A stretch of 33,979 nucleotides of DNA from an uncultured Thermoguttaceae bacterium (GTDB lineage Bacteria; Planctomycetota; Planctomycetia; Pirellulales; Thermoguttaceae), in contig CAKVCP010000009.1 of assembly GCA_934725735.1 (NCBI GenBank), forward strand, positions 1 to 33,979. Reading direction: 5' to 3'. The position numbers were made by a program, and so were the translations under genes. Below, in pieces: positions 31,920-33,979 of the stretch; position 1 is the stretch's first letter, and the number at the start of each line of letters is the position of its first letter. Below the pieces are notes generated by a model. It saw nothing but the letters and a program-made list of their open reading frames with translations, ran no database searches and had not been told where the DNA came from.

Positions 31920-33508
31920 CAGAGTTTCTTTATCGCTTCCGTTATTTCTCTGATGAGCGGTCCGGCGTCCTCTTGAAGGCGGTCGGTGATGATCGAAAGA
32001 ATGATATCGACGATTTTGCGCTCGCGCGGGGTGAGTCTATCGAATTGCTGACTGACGTAAGGAACCATATTCTCCTTAGCCTGGGCCGCTTTTCTTTCTG
32101 TTTCCTCCGACGATTTGATCACTTGCGAGGGATTTCGTCGCGCCCTAATAATCTGATATTGGATATTTTTCGGATCGTGGGGCGCCTCTTGGAACTTCTG
32201 TTCGCGTTTTTGCAGTTCGCGTTGGGCCTTGCTGGCCTTTTCTTTGCTTTTCTGCAGATTGTTGTTGAGATTTTCTTCGTCCTTTTTGTTATCAAATCCG
32301 TCTTTGCATTTTTGCTCGAATTCTTTGTTGAGTTTTTCGCAATTTTGTACGGCTTTTATATCGTTGACAATTTTGTTAGAGTCGTGATACCTACGTGTTA
32401 ATTCCGCGCAATATTCCCGCAGTTGGGCGTCGAGCTCTTTGCGCGCAGGATTCTCGTTAAAGTAATCTCTCTGCGAATTGGGGATCAAATCTTTGCTAAC
32501 AATGAAGATTTCGCCCACAAAATAATAAACGCCGCGAGGCTCGTTGAAAAAATCGCGAAGAACGTCGTCGTTTCCAATCTGAATATTTCCAGCTCGAATA
32601 CGGATTCCGCGCATCGGATTATTCTTTTGGGGTATTTGCTCGCTGTTTTCGCATCTGCCGACCCATCCCCAAGCGAGGAGGTCCCCTTGTCTGTCCGTAA
32701 AATCGCTGATTTCGAGATCTTCAATCCTATCTTTTTCCTGACCGTTTTTGTCCTTAATTATTTCGTTGTACGGCTTTTTGATTTGATTACCGTTGACGCG
32801 AATGATATATTCCGTCGGTTGAGTTTCGCGCTTTATCATTTCCTCATGAATCTTTTGAGGAAAAGAACCGAACATCATCGAATCATAGGGAGTCGGCGCC
32901 ACGAAAGAGAGATATTGGACGATTTCGTCCTTATTGAGAATTTCGTCGTTTTCCGGATTGATATCGAAGAGTTCGACCTTGAAAAAATGGTCCTCCTCAT
33001 CCCAAGGGCGCGTTTCAAAGCTTACGACTTGCTCCCACACTTGTTCCACCGTGTATTTGTCTTTTCCGCCGACGAGTTCGCGCATCGTTTTGGCGTCGAT
33101 GGTCATGGAGGATTGGGAAGCCTCTCCCTTATAGCTTGTCGAGAATCGGAGGGTTTGGCAGTAGGCGGCGCCGCATAGGCGACCGATTCCGCGGAAACCG
33201 CGGCTTTCCCCATTTTTTTTATTGCTGTTCGCGATAGAGCCGATCTCTTCTCGGAAATGCGACTCTTTAACCCCGGTCGCGTTGTCGGTGATCGAGACGT
33301 TTCGTTCGTTTTGACCGTCGCCAATCTGAATATTGATTTCGCACTCATCCAAGTTATGGATAAGCTTATCTCTGAGCGCCAAGTCGATTTGATCGCACGA
33401 GTTTTGAATATATTCGCGGTAAATGACTTTCGAGTGTTTGTAGAGACCTGTCGTGAGGTTGTCCAAAACATTCTTGCCGATAGTCGTGGGGATAGACGAG
33501 TTTTCCAT
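31919..33508 (-). CDS. GHKL (Hsp90/MutL/MORC-type) ATPase with coiled coil
   Basis: A 529-residue protein. The N-terminal GHKL ATP-binding fold shows the N box YREYIQNSCDQIDLAL (Glu32, Asn36), the G1 box ITDNATGV (Asp75, with Ala in place of the usual first Gly) and the G2 loop GFRGIGRLCG (104-113). Residues about 150-360 resemble a transducer-like second domain. Residues about 370-450 are a Lys/Glu/Gln-rich coiled coil, and the C-terminus (TPRERKIVDIILSIITDRLQ) is helical. The form recalls bacterial MORC/MutL-like ATPases found near restriction and other conflict genes. It begins 14 bases after the HerA-like stop and overlaps the radical SAM start by one base. No strong ribosome site is visible. 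Confidence 0.8.
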   Translation of the reverse strand: MENSSIPTTIGKNVLDNLTTGLYKHSKVIYREYIQNSCDQIDLALRDKLIHNLDECEINIQIGDGQNERNVSITDNATGVKESHFREEIGSIANSNKKNGESRGFRGIGRLCGAAYCQTLRFSTSYKGEASQSSMTIDAKTMRELVGGKDKYTVEQVWEQVVSFETRPWDEEDHFFKVELFDINPENDEILNKDEIVQYLSFVAPTPYDSMMFGSFPQKIHEEMIKRETQPTEYIIRVNGNQIKKPYNEIIKDKNGQEKDRIEDLEISDFTDRQGDLLAWGWVGRCENSEQIPQKNNPMRGIRIRAGNIQIGNDDVLRDFFNEPRGVYYFVGEIFIVSKDLIPNSQRDYFNENPARKELDAQLREYCAELTRRYHDSNKIVNDIKAVQNCEKLNKEFEQKCKDGFDNKKDEENLNNNLQKSKEKASKAQRELQKREQKFQEAPHDPKNIQYQIIRARRNPSQVIKSSEETERKAAQAKENMVPYVSQQFDRLTPRERKIVDIILSIITDRLQEDAGPLIREITEAIKKL

Positions 33509-33522
33509 GGTAGGGGATCGTA

Positions 33523-33979
33523 TTATTTAAACTGCCTGTAGATAGGCTTGGGAAACTTGATGTGAAGCAAAGAGCGGAAGAGAGGATTTTGGAGAATATA
33601 CTCGCCCTGCTTCAGACGCGTAATCATATTTTTGGAAACCGGCGGAATACTCTTATAGTTTTCGTTTCCGACTTCAATCGTGTTCGAGCGTCCAAACGCG
33701 TGCGTCGAGCAGTTCCCCGACACGCGGTTGTTGATAGCACTTCTGAACTGTTCCGCGCCGAAGAGAACGACGCCAAGAGACCGCCCGCGTTCGGCGACGT
33801 CAAGGATCTGACGGAGAATGGGGGAGTTTTTCGGCGCGTCTTTCGACGCATATTTATTCAATTCGTCGATGAAGACGACGACGCGTCGAGGAGGCTTAAC
33901 CCCCTCGTCGTCGTATTCCCCGAGTTGCAGATTATAAATAGAGCGCATGACGCTTCCGAAAACGTAGGCCTGTTGATCT
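33523..33979 (-). CDS. HerA/FtsK-type ATPase, C-terminal part (cut by window edge)
   Basis: Only the last 151 residues are visible; the frame stays open to the right edge. RRVVVFIDELNKYAS is a Walker B motif with the Asp-Glu pair. PILRQILDVAERGRSLGVVLF and AEQFRSAINNRVSGNC give the sensor and Arg-finger region typical of HerA-like hexameric DNA translocases. HAFGRSNTIEV and MITRLKQGEYILQNPLFRSL match the C-terminal end of the ATPase domain, and the tail ends in KPIYRQFK. HerA ATPases pump or remodel DNA, often with a nuclease or effector partner. The partners visible here are a GHKL ATPase and a radical SAM protein, not NurA. The Walker A motif lies outside the window. Confidence 0.8.
   Translation of the reverse strand, partial: DQQAYVFGSVMRSIYNLQLGEYDDEGVKPPRRVVVFIDELNKYASKDAPKNSPILRQILDVAERGRSLGVVLFGAEQFRSAINNRVSGNCSTHAFGRSNTIEVGNENYKSIPPVSKNMITRLKQGEYILQNPLFRSLLHIKFPKPIYRQFK

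Noticed and set aside
1..33979. CRISPR array, insertion sequence or integrase
   Set aside because: No regularly spaced repeats, transposase motifs or terminal inverted repeats were noticed by eye on either strand.

Overview
The window reads as a chromosomal segment of a planctomycete. The evidence is a giant secreted protein joining a beta-propeller, two haem-c motifs and a sulfatase-modifying-factor (FGE) fold, a DUF1598-like protein, many exported proteins of planctomycete type, and a moderately GC-rich genome using GAGG-type ribosome sites. The mix of glycan-degrading enzymes (GH78 and a 1329-residue putative glycosidase) and anaerobe-compatible housekeeping would suit a gut or other polysaccharide-rich habitat. 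That placement is inference; no rRNA gene is present to test it.

Layout. 1-266 is the 5' part of a minus-strand BRCT-like protein, divergent from an exported basic-secretory-protein metallopeptidase (486-1436). A minus-strand run follows (8371 back to 1446): propeller/cytochrome/FGE fusion, AIM24 protein, peptidoglycan amidase, M24 peptidase and LemA protein. Strong intrinsic terminators follow the fusion gene and the M24 gene. A 498-base gap with structured leader DNA precedes an exported DUF1598-like protein that carries 24 consecutive Asn residues (8870-10303). Then come gnd (minus), an opine-dehydrogenase-like enzyme, ligA, a proline-rich membrane protein and a very large secreted protein (16491-20480). 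clpB (minus) is divergent from pheS and a CYTH-domain gene. Next are a Gly/Met-rich exported protein, a Tat-exported GH78 alpha-L-rhamnosidase-like enzyme and a small FHA-like protein.

The right end (30000-33979, minus) differs in character. It is locally more AT-rich and encodes a tight three-gene operon: a HerA/FtsK-type ATPase (cut by the window edge), a GHKL (Hsp90/MutL-type) ATPase with a coiled coil, and a radical SAM protein. The ATPase genes are 14 bases apart and the last two genes overlap as TGATG. A DNA-translocase-type ATPase, a GHKL ATPase and a radical SAM enzyme do not match any named defence or DNA-modification system I know. This is the best candidate here for an undescribed system, possibly phage defence or nucleic-acid modification.

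No tRNA, rRNA, CRISPR array, transposase or integrase gene was recognised. Most transcription units end in clear hairpin/U-tract terminators, two of which appear to serve converging genes from both sides.
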